Assembly: GCF_030867095.1 (NCBI RefSeq)
Contig: NC_081833.1
Location: 76,079,395-76,143,394 of the forward strand
Origin: Alligator mississippiensis
Taxonomy: Eukaryota > Chordata > Crocodylia > Alligatoridae
Direction of reading: 5' to 3'
Length of the DNA stretch: 64,000 bases
The notes beneath the pieces were generated by a model. The model did not search any database and had not been told where the DNA came from. It saw only the letters and a program-made list of their open reading frames with translations. Position numbers and translations under genes: made by a program. This document shows positions 1-15,598 of this stretch, in pieces; position 1 is the first letter of the stretch; every line of letters begins with the position of its first letter.

Positions 1-4053
<4,053 letters not shown>

Positions 4054-6360
4054 GGCCGTGCCCAGCCTGCCGGCACCATGGAGCCTCAGCAAGGGGAGGA
4101 GCAGTAGGACCATGGCTACCCGGTCTGTATGCACTTTGGATGGCAGGCCTCGGAAGGCCTGCTTCCACCCCTGGACTTGCTGCCTCGGCATGACTCAGAA
4201 CTGCCTGGGATGGGGCTTGTGCAACTGCTGGGACCTTTTTGCCACCGCACGGCGAGTGCTGGGCCCTGCTGACCGCGGGGGCCACCCAGCTGCAGGAGGC
4301 AGTGCGCTGGGCAGGCTCCCCAGGGTGCTGTTGTGTACCAGGGGATGCACCCATCACAGAGCCCAGGCTTGGTCTGCCTCAGCCCCAGCCTGTGCCTTCC
4401 TGCTGGCATGGCCTGCGGGCCCCGGTGAAGGGGCATCTGTGCTGTGCCGGGCCGTGGGGCTGTCATCTACTTTGGGGAGTTTTCTGCCTCCTTGTCTCTC
4501 TCGCTGCCACCACTGGGCTGGGGCTGGGAAGCCCAGCTGCCCCAAGGGCACAACTGTGCTCGCTCTGGTGGGGCAGGTGGTCTGGGATGAGTGTATTCAA
4601 AGCACCCTGTTACCTGGGCTCTGGTTGCGTGGCCTGGCTCAGGGCATGGGGTTGGGGGAGCCCCACGTCTTCATCACAGGTGTGCAAGGGCCTGAGCCTG
4701 TGCCCAGCACACGAGTGTTCACACTGCACCTGCGCTAGCACTACATGCCCCCAGCCGCAGCCGCCGGCCCCGGCTGCGCTGTCCAGGGGGAGCACTCGGG
4801 CCTTGCTGCTGCTGCTGCTGCTGCTGCCCACGCACTGTGCCTGCAGCAACAGAGGGTGCTGGTCTTGGTGCCTCCCTAAACACTAATTTCACGTCAGTCT
4901 CCAGTGGGACGGGCGGGGGCTGCAGCGCTCAGGCTACAATTGTTGAGTGCTGCCCTGTCCCGTGGAAGGCTGAACCCCCCAGGAGAAGTGTCCTCTGCCC
5001 GGCAGAGTTGGCTGCATCCTGTCGCCACTCGCTTCGAGCCTGGCACTGACCTCTCCTTGTTCCGAATTCGTGTGGAAACGTCTCTGCCTGCCCTAGAGAT
5101 GCTGGTGGAGACCCCCATGGGGCCAGACAGCAGGCAGGCCCCAGCCAGGGCTGCTGGGGGCTTAGCCGCCTCGGGGGCAGGGGCACAGCCTTGCCAGAGC
5201 AGCCAAGGCAAGCGTGCACCTCCTAACTTGCCAGAAACAGTCTTGCCCCCAGTGAGGGCAGGGGGGTGAGACCTGAAGCAATAGAGGGGGGCTGAGCTGT
5301 GAAGTCTCTCCTGGCCGGGGCTGGCAGGCAGCTCCCCTCCCCGCTCCACTGGTGTAGCACCGCTGCCCTCGAGCTCCCTGGGCCCCGAGGCAGCCTGGCT
5401 CTTCGCCCCCAGCTCTGTCCCTGCGACCCCCGGGCTGCTCCCTTCACCCGTCCTCCGTCGTTCTCGTCAGAAGAAACGTTCCACGGTACGTCTGATCCCC
5501 CCCAAAACACACACACTTTAACACATCGGTGTTGCAAATGAAAACGCTGCTAAGGTTTCACGGGAGCATTAATTAACTCGGCGTCTGCACAATGTAGCAT
5601 TTTCTATTCCTGTTTCCCCTGTGAAGCGTCTTCTTTCCAGGCCCGGGCCTGCGCGACGTGTGGTTGCCGCGGCAGTTGGTACCGGGGCCGTTCTTGGCCG
5701 GTGATGATGTTGCCCGTCTGGGCTGAACCCGCCTGCCAAAGGTGAACCCAGCACGGCCAGCCGCGTCTCCTCGCAGTGTGGCCTTCATCCCTGTGTCCCC
5801 CGAGCCAAAACGCCCAGGAGGGACCCACTAGTAGCACATTCGCTGTCTGCTGTCGAACGCCTCCTGTGCGAGCGCGAGACCCGGCTCTGCTAGCCCTCGC
5901 ACGAGCGCTTCACGCCCGTGTGCGGAGACCGCGACCAGCGCACCTTGCCCCTGGAGCCGGAGACGTCTGCTCCGGGGCTGCCCTAACTTGGAAGTAAATT
6001 ATTATTATGATTCCTATAAATGCTGTTGTCCTGGGGTGGGGGGGGGGGGGGGGGCAGCACCTGGACCCCTCCGGTGCTGGGGACCCCCAGGCAGGGGCAC
6101 CCCGCGATGCCCACAGGGCATGGAGCCGCGGCCCCCCGGCAGCCACGCTCCTCCCTGGCTTGCTCCTGTGGCTGAGGGCGAGCGAAACTCAGGGGTGTCT
6201 GAACCCCAAGCCTCTGTGCTTGGGCTTGGATGTCGGATGCCCGCCAAAGGATTTGGAAGTATGCAAAGTCCGGCAGTAGGGCCACAGAAGGGTGTTTTTT
6301 GAATGATTCAAAGGATTCCAAACTGATCTGGCAAATTTGAGCTGGGCCTTGAAAAACTGT
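4054..6360 (+). other. DEF8 3' untranslated region and downstream flank
   Basis: No coding exon is seen here. The first part should be DEF8 3' UTR. It includes an uninterrupted run of eight TGC/CTG triplets at 4804-4827. No canonical AATAAA was found on the plus strand, so the transcript end is not fixed. An AT-rich patch at 5990-6025 (TTATTATTATGA, CCTATAAATG) could hold a variant signal. A 17-base G run at 6038-6054 follows it. Confidence 0.5.
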
Positions 6361-6361
6361 C

Positions 6362-6379
6362 ATTATTATTAATAATAAT
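6362..6379. repeat. Perfect AT palindrome of ATT/AAT triplets
   Basis: Three ATT triplets are followed by three AAT triplets, giving an 18-base perfect palindrome. It is flanked by ATGATCAT, itself palindromic. It sits at the edge between an AT-rich strip and the CpG-rich island that begins near 6400. Confidence 0.7.
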
Positions 6380-6399
6380 CATGATCATCCCGGCAGCCG

Positions 6400-6665
6400 G
6401 AACCGGAGTGCGCGGCGGCAGCCCCCGCCCGGCCGCGGTCAGCCGGACACAGGAAGACAGGCACGGGGGGAGTGCAGACATCAGCGGGCTGTGCTGCGCA
6501 TGCGCGCGGGATGGGTAGGGGCGGGGAAGAAGAGGTATTCTGTGCATGCGCAATGGGGAGGGGAAGAGTTTACAGCAGTGTGGTAAAACAAGGCTGTGAT
6601 GTCATCGGCGTGCGCCCGCCCTGCGTGACGTCATCAGTCGGCTCCGCGAGAGGGGCTCAGAATCG
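6400..6665. promoter_or_regulatory. CpG-rich promoter-like island with NRF1 and CRE motifs
   Basis: This block has two NRF1-type palindromes (TGCGCATGCGC at 6495-6505 and TGTGCATGCGCA at 6541-6552). It also has a full CRE (TGACGTCA at 6626-6633), a CRE variant (TGATGTCA at 6597-6604) and a GC box (GGGGCGGGG near 6517). The combination is typical of TATA-less housekeeping promoters, and NRF1 is known to drive many nuclear genes for mitochondrial proteins. The first AFG3L1-like remnant begins about 1.2 kb downstream, so I infer this is the old AFG3L1 promoter. It may still start a non-coding transcript. Confidence 0.6.
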
Positions 6666-6732
6666 CAGAGCACGAGGGTGGGAAGGGGCTCGGGGGTGCC
6701 GTGCCGTGCCGTGCCGGCAGGACCAGCCAGGG

Positions 6733-7150
6733 GTTGTTGACCGGGGGCTTAAAAGCCTCCAAGGATGGAGCTTGCACCTCTCTCTGGGGAGCTTGTTTCA
6801 GGCTCCAGCGCCCTCCTAAGCAAAGTTTCCCTAACATCCAACCTCAACTTCCCTTGCTGCAGCTTGAGCCCATTGCTCCTTGTCCTGTATCTGCCCCCAC
6901 TGAGACCAGCCCAGCTCCGTCCTCGTTGCAGCCCCCCTGCAGGGAGGTGAAGGCTGCTATTCAATCCCGCTCGGTCTTCTCTTCTGCAGACTCAATCAGC
7001 CCAGTTCCCTCCGCCTCTCCCCACCAGTCCTGTCCCCCAGCCCCACAACCATTTTCTGGACCCTCCAGCGCGTCCACATCCTTCCTGCAGTGGGGGCCCA
7101 CAACCGGACACAGGACTCCCGGTGTGGCCCCCCGGTGCGGAGCAGAGGGG
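6733..7150 (-). mobile_element. CR1 LINE 3' fragment, reverse orientation
   Basis: Read on the minus strand this matches the 3' end of CR1. Recognisable pieces are the reverse complements of the late reverse-transcriptase and 3' tail region, such as CCTCCAAGGATGGAG, ACATCCAACCTCAACTTCC and CCTTGTCCTG. The same body recurs at 23400-23825 with strong similarity. CR1 copies are 5'-truncated LINEs that transpose by target-primed reverse transcription. This one is a fragment, inserted just downstream of the promoter-like island. Borders are approximate. Confidence 0.85.
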
Positions 7151-7821
7151 AGGAATCGCTGCCCTCCATGTGCTGGCGCCGCTCCTACCGCTGCAGTGCC
7201 TCTGGGCTCCCCTTCCCGTGATGCTCGCCCCCCGCCCAACCCTGCCATTTCAGGGGTGTCCCGGGCATTCGGTCTGCTCGCTGCCCCGCACAGATCTCGC
7301 GTCCTCCTTCCTGCAGGGCCCCAGGGCGCTTTCTGACCAGCTCATCTCGCTGTGCTGCTGGCACATCTCGGTGTGTGAGCGCGAGGGAAAGGCAGCTCTG
7401 CCTCCTTGCCAGGAGTCTGGGGACCCGTGTGCAGGGCCTGGCGCTCTCGCTGCCTGCTGCGTGCAGACAGGGCATTGGCAGCTTGTGCTGGCGTATGAGC
7501 CGTGCAGGCTGAGCAGCGTGCTGAATCAGCCCTGCTGGCTCCAGAGAGGCTGTCCGTGTAAGAAAGCCCCTGTCCTGAGCACTGCGGCGGTCACAAAACC
7601 AGCGTCAGCAGATTTGCGCCTCTGTCCCCTTCTGCCCTGCCGCTCGGCAAGACCTGGCCGCCCGTTAGGACCCTGTGTTTTCCGCGCTGGTCCCAGCCTG
7701 CCCTACAGGGTGCGGGTGCTGCGGTGAGCAAATTGCACGTGGGTTCCTGCCGGGAGCTGACGGCCGGCCAGGCTCACCGCCTCTTCTAACCCCACCTTCC
7801 TTTCCTGCACACCTCCCTGAG

Positions 7822-10800
7822 GCGAAAGGCCTAGCTCCCCAGGGAGATGGAGGAGGTGGTGGCAGCAAGAGAAGAGGGAAGGAGGAGGATTTGGACTGGT
7901 GGCAGCACGTGCAGAAGGTCTGTAGCTCTGCTGGGCACGGTGATGGGACAGCGGCAGGGGACTGCTGTCCTCGTTCTGGGAACCTGGGTCACCCCCAGCA
8001 GCCACGTGCCTGGAGCCACCTGGGACACGCTCAGCGTCCAGGTCAGGCACTCCCTACTTTCAGAGTTAAAATGACCCTGGGGTGCACATGTATGCTGGCG
8101 GCTGGGGGTTGTCTCCAGATCGCTCTGGCGTTGCTCTGCCTAACAGTCTGCGCCAGGGAAGGGACAGAGAAGGGCACGTTCGTCGCTGGTTTGGGACTCT
8201 AATGTTTCACGCCTGCGTGTGTTTGAGGCTCTGCAGAGCACTGCTCAGACCGTACGGCACTAGAGGAACCTTCCTGTGCCCCCCATGCCCTGGCAGCCTG
8301 GTGCGTGGTGGCAAGGAGGCCTGGGGAACGGAGGCATGCAGCCGAAGCGCTCTGTCGTGCCATCTGTTGCTGTTGCTGAAACAACCCACGGGGCCAGCGC
8401 AGCCTCCACGCAACCTGAGACAGGCTCCGAGGTTGCTCTGATGTGAGCCAGGAGATGCAGCAGCTGCAGGGTGTGGTGGTCCCCACCTTATGCCCTGTGC
8501 TGAGCTCGTGCCAGCCTCTGACAAGGTCATTCCTGTGGTGCAGGGGCCCAGAGGCTGCTGTCTCTGCCAGACCATCCCTGTCCCACCCTTTCCGCTGTGT
8601 CTACTTAAGAGAGAAATTCACACGCACGGACTTAGCGTTAAAGCTGTGGGGTAACGGGGGACCCTGCGAAAAGGGAGCTCATGGCAGCTTGGTTTCCAGC
8701 AGTGCCCAGGCAGGTGAGAGATGGAGCTGAGCAATGCTGGGAAATGGCTGTGGATAAATGCCCAGATGGGCCCTTGCTGCGTTGCGCACTGACATACTCC
8801 GTCACATGCTGCCTATGTGGCTGTGGCTGAGGAAAGGCCGGAAGGGCAGGGGTGATTTAATCTGGAGAAGAGAGGACTGAGAGGGGATGTGGTCGCAGTC
8901 TTCAAATCCCTGAAGGGTGATTACCGAGAGGATGGAGATAGGGTTTTCTCTGGGGCTGCAAGGGACAGGACCAGAAGCAGTGGGCTCAAGCTGCAGCAGG
9001 GGGATTTGAAGCAGGGGACTCAGAGAAACTTTCTGACTCCGAGCATGTTCAGGCATTGGAACAGGCTGCCCAGAGAAGTGGTGGCATCTCCACCCCTGGA
9101 AGTCTTTAAGAGCCGGTTGGACAGACCCTTGGCAGAGAGGGTTTAGTCAGGGATGAAGCTGCTGTGCGCAGGGGGCTGCACTAGATGACCGTGTGAGGTC
9201 CCTTCCAGCCCTGCTCTCCTGCGATCCTATGGACGTAGTAATGTGGGCTGCAGGCGTGGGGAGAACTGTGTGAGCCTGGGGTCCGGTCCGGGAGCTGCTG
9301 GCCTGCGTGGCACAGAGCCTCATGCCAGCATTGCTAGTTGGACAGATGAGCTGCAACAGGCTGTTGTGTGATCCACGTGATCTCGCCCTCCCGTCTCTCG
9401 AGTTCTCAGATATGTTCACAGCCTTGCTGTGTTAGCAAGGTGGTCCTTACATCTGCTTGGCACCAGGAGGGGTTTCCATGTGGAACAAGGAGCTGACCCA
9501 GTGACTCGGGCTTTGCCTGAAGAGCCCTGAGCAGAGGCTCTCAATCTCTTCACCCTCCAGGTCCCCCTTGGAAAAAGCCAGCTCATAGTTGTCACTCATT
9601 TATTGATTACAGAACAACACTAGCCCAAGTCGGTCTTTGCAAAGAACTCAGAAAGACCCGCCCAGGGCAGAAGGGTTTTGACACAGTGGATTCCTATGGG
9701 AAATCTCTAGGTTTATTGCATGACTCCTGTTCGCACAGCTAAGAGTGCCAACGTAGCGTGGCACCCTGCGACACCCCTGAAAACACCTCATGGCACTCTG
9801 CTTGAGAGTCCCTGGGCGAGAAGCACACGTGGGTCTCTGCTGAACGCAGGTCCTTGCCAGCAGAGCTTTCTGGTGCTGGACTGCAGCGGCTTTTCCCAAG
9901 ACGATGCAGTCGCTCCCGAGTTGGCTGCGAGGGCACGCTTAGAGGCGCTGGCTCAGATGAAGCCAGTCCAAGTGACTGTGTGGGGCGTGCCACCCAGAGC
10001 CAGCCCCTCTGCTGCAGGGCGGCTTTGCAGCACAACCTGCAGGCGCCTCTTTCTCTCTTTCCTCCCATCTCAGTTCCCCTGGGAAGAGAGCCTGTGCTGC
10101 TTGGGGGCCGGCGTGGGATTCCTCTCCTCCTATTGGCAAGAGCACAGCCGAGAAATCAACTGGAAGCACTTTGTCTATGACTGCTTGCCCCAGGGGGCTG
10201 GTGAGAAAAGCTCTCGGGTGGGGCGGGGGGTGTCTGGGGGGTGCTGGAGCCCGGCTCTGCGGCTCTGGATGGGTTGCCAGCTCCCAGCTGGCATGTGAGA
10301 CTATAACGTTGAGAAGATGCATGAGGAAGGATTGCAAAGGGCCCAGCTCAGGCAGCCTGAGCAGTTCCAGCAGCTGGTTCTGCAGGCTGGCTACGGTGCA
10401 CCTGGCACAGTGCAGAGCTTTGGGATCCAGCAATGTCCGAACAGGTGGGGCCCTTTAAGCCTGCTCATCCTGTGAGCGAGCATTCCCTTGCCCGTGCCCA
10501 AGAACGGGGGTCCTCGACCAGTCCTGCCCAAGGCACTCTCCGCACCTGGCCTGGAGCAGGGGTGGCCAGTGCCCTCGGCAGCGTCCCACGGTGCTCGTTC
10601 TTCCGACTCCTGTCCTGCAATGGGGGCTCTGGGATAGCGTCTGGGAAGTGCCAGGTGGATGCAGCTCACAGTTGGCACAGCAGGCTGGGGTGCAGAGCGC
10701 AGGGGCGGCCCTTTCGATGGGCTTGGTTCCAGAAACTGATGAAGGGCGGGCTCTGGCTGGTGCACGAGCGGCTGCCCCTGGGCCTGGCCAGGGGTGGGAG

Positions 10801-12431
10801 ATGCAATCGCCCTCACGCCTCTGCTTGCAGCACTGTTTGGCCAGAGTCCCTTGGAGCCGAGCTGACCCCAGGCGCTGACATCTCTAAGGTCTGCAACGAG
10901 GCCGCGCTCATCGCTGCACATCGCCGGAGTCGCTGCGTGCACTAGAAGCACATCACTCAAGAGAGTCATCGGGGCCAAGCCTTGCACCGCTCTCAGGGGG
11001 AAGGGCGAGGATGGAGGCAGCTGTTGTCTGCTGCATTGCCAGGCAGAGCCCAGTGGCCGGAGCAGCCGGCACCTTGTGAAGACCATGACTCCCCTCCCCG
11101 TGGAGGCTGCTGAGTGCTGATCTGGGGCCCTGCCTCTCCTCCCAGGCTCCCCACCAAGGAGCCAGGGTGGAAGAGCACGGGCAGATGTGGGTGCACCTCT
11201 CCTGTCCCTGGGGGTGTCCTGCTGCCCTTCCCCCCTTGCTGGGGAGGTGGGTAAGCCCCCCGGAGTGGGGCTCTGCAGCTGCTCCCCTCCCCTCCCCTTC
11301 CCAAGCATGCTGCGCTGAGCGTGTTCCCCCAGGGGCATCGGCAGAGCTCCCCCAGCACCTCCCTGGTGCTGGGCTCCCAGGGGAGTCGAGGCCCCACCAG
11401 GATGAGTCATCACGGCTGCAGCGCCAGGGATTGGGGAGCCAGGCAGAGCGCAGTACGCCCAGGGGCTGCAACGCGGCCAGGCTGCGGGACTGCACGCCCT
11501 CCCCCAGGCTCCCCACTTGTGTCATGGCCCTGGGGGCTTCCCTGTCTCCACTGCTCAGCCTTTGCAGGGCCCCTGCCCTGCGAGCGCTGCTGACCCCCCC
11601 TCCCGCCCTTCCCACCCCTTTGCTAGGTCTGGAGAAGAAAACCCAAGTTCTGCAGCCAGGCGAGAAGACCACGGTGGCGTACCACGAGGCTGGGCACGCC
11701 GTCGCGGGTTGGTTCCTAGCGCGTGCCGACCCCTGCACAAGGTCCGTCTCGCAGCTGCCCTCCCTGCCCCCACTGCAGCTTGGGGTCTCCCCCGGGCAGG
11801 CTGAAAGCTTCCAGTCCCGCTCCTGCCCCCCTGGGTGGGCAGACAGGGCTGGGCACGGACCTCTGATCATCAGCACCCGTGGCTCCTGGCTGGCTCAGTC
11901 GCACTGTGCAGCCAGGCCCTTGCACTCACTCTCTCATCTGCTGTGGGCTGGGGGTGGAAAGGCCAACTTCCCCACCCAGACCTCAGCAAGCTGCAGGTGC
12001 CAGCCTCCCGGAGCCGCTCTGAAGTCGCCCGGAAAGCTCATCTACAGCCACAAGCAGCTCTTCAGCCACATGTGCGTGATGCTGGGTGGCCACATCGCCA
12101 CAGGTGCCCAGGGTGACCTGAGGAAGGTGACGCGGGATGCCCATGCCCAGGTATGGCCCAGTGGGGCAGGGTCATCCCCCAGCACTCTCCAGCTGCAGGG
12201 ACAGGGCTGGCTCAGCGTGCCCGCGCACTCTTCCAGGTCATGCAGTATGGGAGGAGTGACAGGCTGGGCCACGTGTCCTTCAAGCACCCGCAGCAGGATG
12301 CGCTGCCGGCGGACAAGCCGTATAGCAAGGCCACAGCCGAGGTCGTCGACGCGGAGGGCCGGAGCCTGATCAACTGCAGCTACGAGAGGGCGCTGGGGCA
12401 GCTGATGCGGCACTGCGACCGGGTGGAGCAG
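7822..12431 (+). pseudogene. AFG3L1: Decayed AFG3L1-like m-AAA protease gene
   Basis: Exon-like remnants of an AFG3L-family mitochondrial inner-membrane m-AAA protease lie in the correct order. About 7822-7917 gives the linker (RGKEEDLDWWQHVQK) and 10074-10200 the FtsH extracellular start (SREINWKHFVYDC). About 10834-10980 is the LTPG..ADIS.VCNEAALIAA segment. At 11627-11741 lies the peptidase start with an intact HEAGH zinc motif. About 12024-12150 contains LRKVT, and 12237-12431 is open throughout (KPYSKATAEVVDAEG). The exons for the ATPase core (Walker A/B) are absent. The VCNEAAL exon has an in-frame stop after RCVH and a frame shift before RVIG. The HEAGH exon shifts frame near its end. 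About eleven residues are missing after MLGG, and no C-terminal exon was found. I see no way for it to make a working protease. Mouse Afg3l1 is functional and human AFG3L1P is a pseudogene at the same place. Confidence 0.85.
8845..9236 (+). mobile_element. CR1 LINE 3' fragment, forward orientation
   Basis: The 3' CR1 body is recognisable: CTGGAGAAGAGAGGACTGAG, then AAGCTGCAGCAGGG, then GAACAGGCTGCCCAGAGAAG and GGTTGGACAG. It ends with GGTCCCTTCCAGCCCTG and a short GATCCTATGGA tail. The latter part can be read as CR1 reverse-transcriptase C-terminal residues (FRHWNRLPREV). It lies inside an intron of the AFG3L1 remnant. Confidence 0.9.
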
Positions 12432-13526
12432 GTGCGTGAGCAGGGCTGGGGTGGGCAGGGCCTCTGCTGCCTCCGTAGCAGCCAGGGGGTTTGCTCTGAC
12501 AGCGAGGGGCTGAAAGGCTGGGAGCACTCCTAGGAGCACCCACCGGGACCCCAGCCCATGTGGGTGCCAGGCACCGGTCCTCTGTGCTTCCAGGTGCTGA
12601 GGCAGGTTGTCCCTGGCCGTGTGCTCTCCTGCAGGCATGCGCCTCTCGCTCCTGGAGAGAAGTGCACCAGCATCCCCAGGCAGGGGACACGCCAGGAGAC
12701 ACCAGCCTGCCCCCAGGGGCCTGCAGGGCGCAGGCACCCCCAGCCCGGCACGAGGGAGGCCAGCGTCTGATCGGGGCCTGTGCCTCCCCTGCCTCGCTGC
12801 CCTCAGCTCTGGTGGTGGCTGGCCTGCCCCAACCCATGGTGGGGTCCCGGTGCCTGGAGGATGGGGAGCATCTGGGGCTAGGAGGCCTGGAGGAGCCCCA
12901 GCACTGCAGCGGTGCAGGCTGTGCCCCCGTGCAGCTGGGTAGGGCTCGGGGGCCTCAGCGGAGGGGCAGGGGCTTTGTGGCAAAGGGGTGCTATGTGAAG
13001 GGGTACCCCCTGCACCCTACGGCCTGGTGCAGTGAGGGGCCATGGCTGTAGCGACCGGTGCCTCTAGTCTGAGTCCTGCTCTCAGTGCTCCGTTACTTAG
13101 GGATGGGACGGAAAGGAGCCTCACGCCCCCGTGGGCACTGGCTCCTGCTAGCCCAGCCTTCACCCTGCCTGGCCTGGGCACAGCTCCTGCAGCCAGGTAA
13201 CCGCTTGCTCCCTGCAGCTCCCTGTGCCGTGTCCTGTCCAGAGCCAGCTTCACTCAGCCGCCGGCCCCTGCTGCGGCCACGAGAGCAGGAGCTCGCTGCT
13301 GTCGGCGTGCCCCTGCCGTGCGGGTGCTTTGTCGCCTCCTGCTCTGGGTCCCGGGAAACCTCCTGCTTCCCTGCTGGCAATAGCACAGCTCCGCTGAACC
13401 GCTGCGTGCTGCCTAGGCTCAGTCCAGCCCCAGCCAGCAGAGACTGTGCTGTGGCGCTTGCAGAGCCTTGCCAGGGTTTGCCTCCCTCTCTGCACCTGTC
13501 GGAGTGCAGCTCTCGGGGGGGTTGTA

Positions 13527-13532
13527 TTTATT
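13527..13532 (-). terminator. Candidate poly(A) signal for DBNDD1
   Basis: AATAAA reads on the minus strand here, about 2.07 kb downstream of the DBNDD1 stop. I noticed no nearer canonical signal on that strand. If used, DBNDD1 has a roughly 2 kb 3' UTR. Confidence 0.4.
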
Positions 13533-13635
13533 TAGTGAGGGCGCAGAGCACAAAGACATGGCCCCTGGTACCGTCTCTGGTCATGCAGACCTCCGCACGG
13601 GCAGCAGGGCACCTGGCTCGGGCTGGGCACGAGCC

Positions 13636-13641
13636 AATAAA
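13636..13641 (+). terminator. Candidate poly(A) signal, plus strand (AFG3L1 remnant side)
   Basis: AATAAA in the context GAGCCAATAAACGG is the first such plus-strand signal noted after the AFG3L1 remnant. It lies about 100 bases from the facing minus-strand signal, so the two transcripts would have converged and slightly overlapped. Confidence 0.4.
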
Positions 13642-15598
13642 CGGAGCCCCTGCATGGGGGGACGCAGCGTGCGCCTGCGCCTCCCTGGGCTGTGGTGGAG
13701 GGGTGGTGAGAGGGGAGGGGGCAGCAGTCTGGGAGCAGCATGTCTGGGGTGGCGATGCCAAGCCCTGCCTGCAGGGATGGCCTGCGTGCCATCCCTGATC
13801 CCGGGTTGCAGGGCTGTCTGGTTCTCCCTGAGGAGCCTGTGCTCAGACCCCAACAGCCAGGGGAGCAATGCTGCTGCTCCAGTGTGCCTGGGGGTGCTGC
13901 AGGCCCAGCTCCTCCTCCCTGGGGCAGGGTCATGAGAGCTCAGCCCTGCTCCCGCTTGATGCCAAGAGCAGACGGGCACCCGCTCCCTCGGGCAGCCGGT
14001 CTCGGTGCTGCCACAACACGCCTGGCTGCTGCAGGAACCCGCCGGCCCTCTGCGCGGCTCAAGAGACCTTTGCCCGCTGTTCCCTTGGGCACATCTGGGG
14101 TCAGCAGGAAGGGCTGCAAGCCAGTGCCCAGGGCAACACGGCCTGGTCCTGCTTCCACCCCCAGCCCCTTGGATGCTTGGGCCTCACCGCTGCTCTGGGA
14201 GCTCCTGCTGCTGGCATTGGCACCACGGGCTGCAAACGGCGCCAAGGACAGCACGCGGGTGCGGCCAGGTGCACACCTTTACCGGTACAGGAAGCTGCTA
14301 CATGACAGATGGAGGGTACAGTTCGAGGCCAGGTCCGACAGGCCGCGGCCTGCCCAGAGCTGCCTTGAGACCGAGGTAAAAACCACAGGAGTCCATTGTG
14401 CTGGGCAGTGATGGGCGGGCGCCGGAGCCCGTGCGGAGGCCATCACAGGTGGCTCCTGGCTCTCAGGAACAGTTCCCTGGCAGTGGACGAAGGCCGACGG
14501 GAGCCGCGGGGCTTCAGAGCCGTGGAGAGCGCTGGCCACTGCTGTCGGGAGCGGAGGGTTTAGGTGGAAGCTGGTAGCACGTCGCATGGCTCGTCTCAGC
14601 TGCCAATCGCCTGCAAAGCCCAGGGCTTGGACCGGATGGCACCTGGCCGCGACCTGCTCTGCGCCAGCTGGGACCTCGTGCCAGGCTCAGAGCCTGGCAG
14701 GACCCAGCGGCAACAGGGACCGGAGATGGAGAAGCAGCCAGGCCTGCTCCACCCAGCCTGGAAGAACGTCGCCGCGGCTCTGGAGGCAGCGTTGGCATTA
14801 TTTGGTGCTCTGAGTAAGGGGGGACGGGCGTATGTCCGGTGAGGGACAGCGCGAGGGGCCTGGAGCTGGTGGGAGAGCGCCAGCCCTGGCAGCGCTCAGT
14901 GGGAAGTGCCCAGCCCTGGGACTGAGGGCAGGATCAGCCTGGCACGTGGAGAGGGTGGCAGCAAGGGATCGGGGCTGGGGGTCTCCCCTAGGCCCCCAGC
15001 ATCTGTGCAGATGCTGCAGTTCTGCCGAGGTAGCGCCAGCGGCCCCTAGCCAGTCCCCGCGGGGCAGGCTGCAGCATCTCTCCCCTGCAGGCATTGTCGG
15101 GGATGAGCGGGAAGCCGGGGTGCCGCACGTCACCCCCTCTCCTGACCCCTTGCTGTTGCTTTCCTGCTGCCCAGCCGGAAGCAGGTGTGCACAGAGCGAC
15201 TGCCCCAGGGTGGGTGCAGCACCTGGGGGCTGCCTCCCATGCCAGGGTGAAGGGGGTGGCTGGAGTCCAGCTGCCGGGATGCCCCAGTGCCACCCTTCCC
15301 CTGGGCAGAGGCTCCAGGGGCAGCTCTGGTGCCATGTGCTGATCCCAGCCCGGGAGCGTGCTCGTGGAGAGCTGTGCTGGGACCCATCTGCCCTCGCGTC
15401 CCTCTGAGGCCTCTCCTGTGGCCAGCGCCGGGGCCGTGCTCCTCTCCTGCTCGTGCCCTGCCCGGTGCGAGCAGAGCATGCAGCAGAGGGGCAGAAAGTG
15501 CCAACAAACTTGTCATCCTGGCCTGCACTCGGGCCAGGCTGGACCAGGGCAACACGGCGCCCATGCAGCTGCAGGAGTCACTGGGCTCCAGCCCGGCC

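Larger units (their letters stand above)
12432..15598. other. Gene-poor interval between AFG3L1 remnant and DBNDD1 stop
   Basis: No exon with family similarity and splice sites is seen. The AFG3L1 C-terminal exon expected after 12431 was not found. The interval holds two facing poly(A) signals near 13.5 kb and otherwise GC-rich unique sequence. The part from 13533 to 15598 may be DBNDD1 3' UTR on the minus strand. Confidence 0.45.

Noticed and set aside
10301-10440. A possible further AFG3L1 exon (open stretch before a GT at 10444)
   Set aside because: Its translation could not be matched to any part of AFG3L1 or AFG3L2 with confidence.
10391-11876. Minus-strand open frames of 307 and 340 residues
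   Set aside because: They run opposite the AFG3L1 remnant in GC-rich DNA and show no recognisable domain.
12594-12640. A possible last AFG3L1 exon starting after CTTCCAG
   Set aside because: The reading VLRQVVPG only faintly resembles the expected C-terminal exon and then diverges completely.
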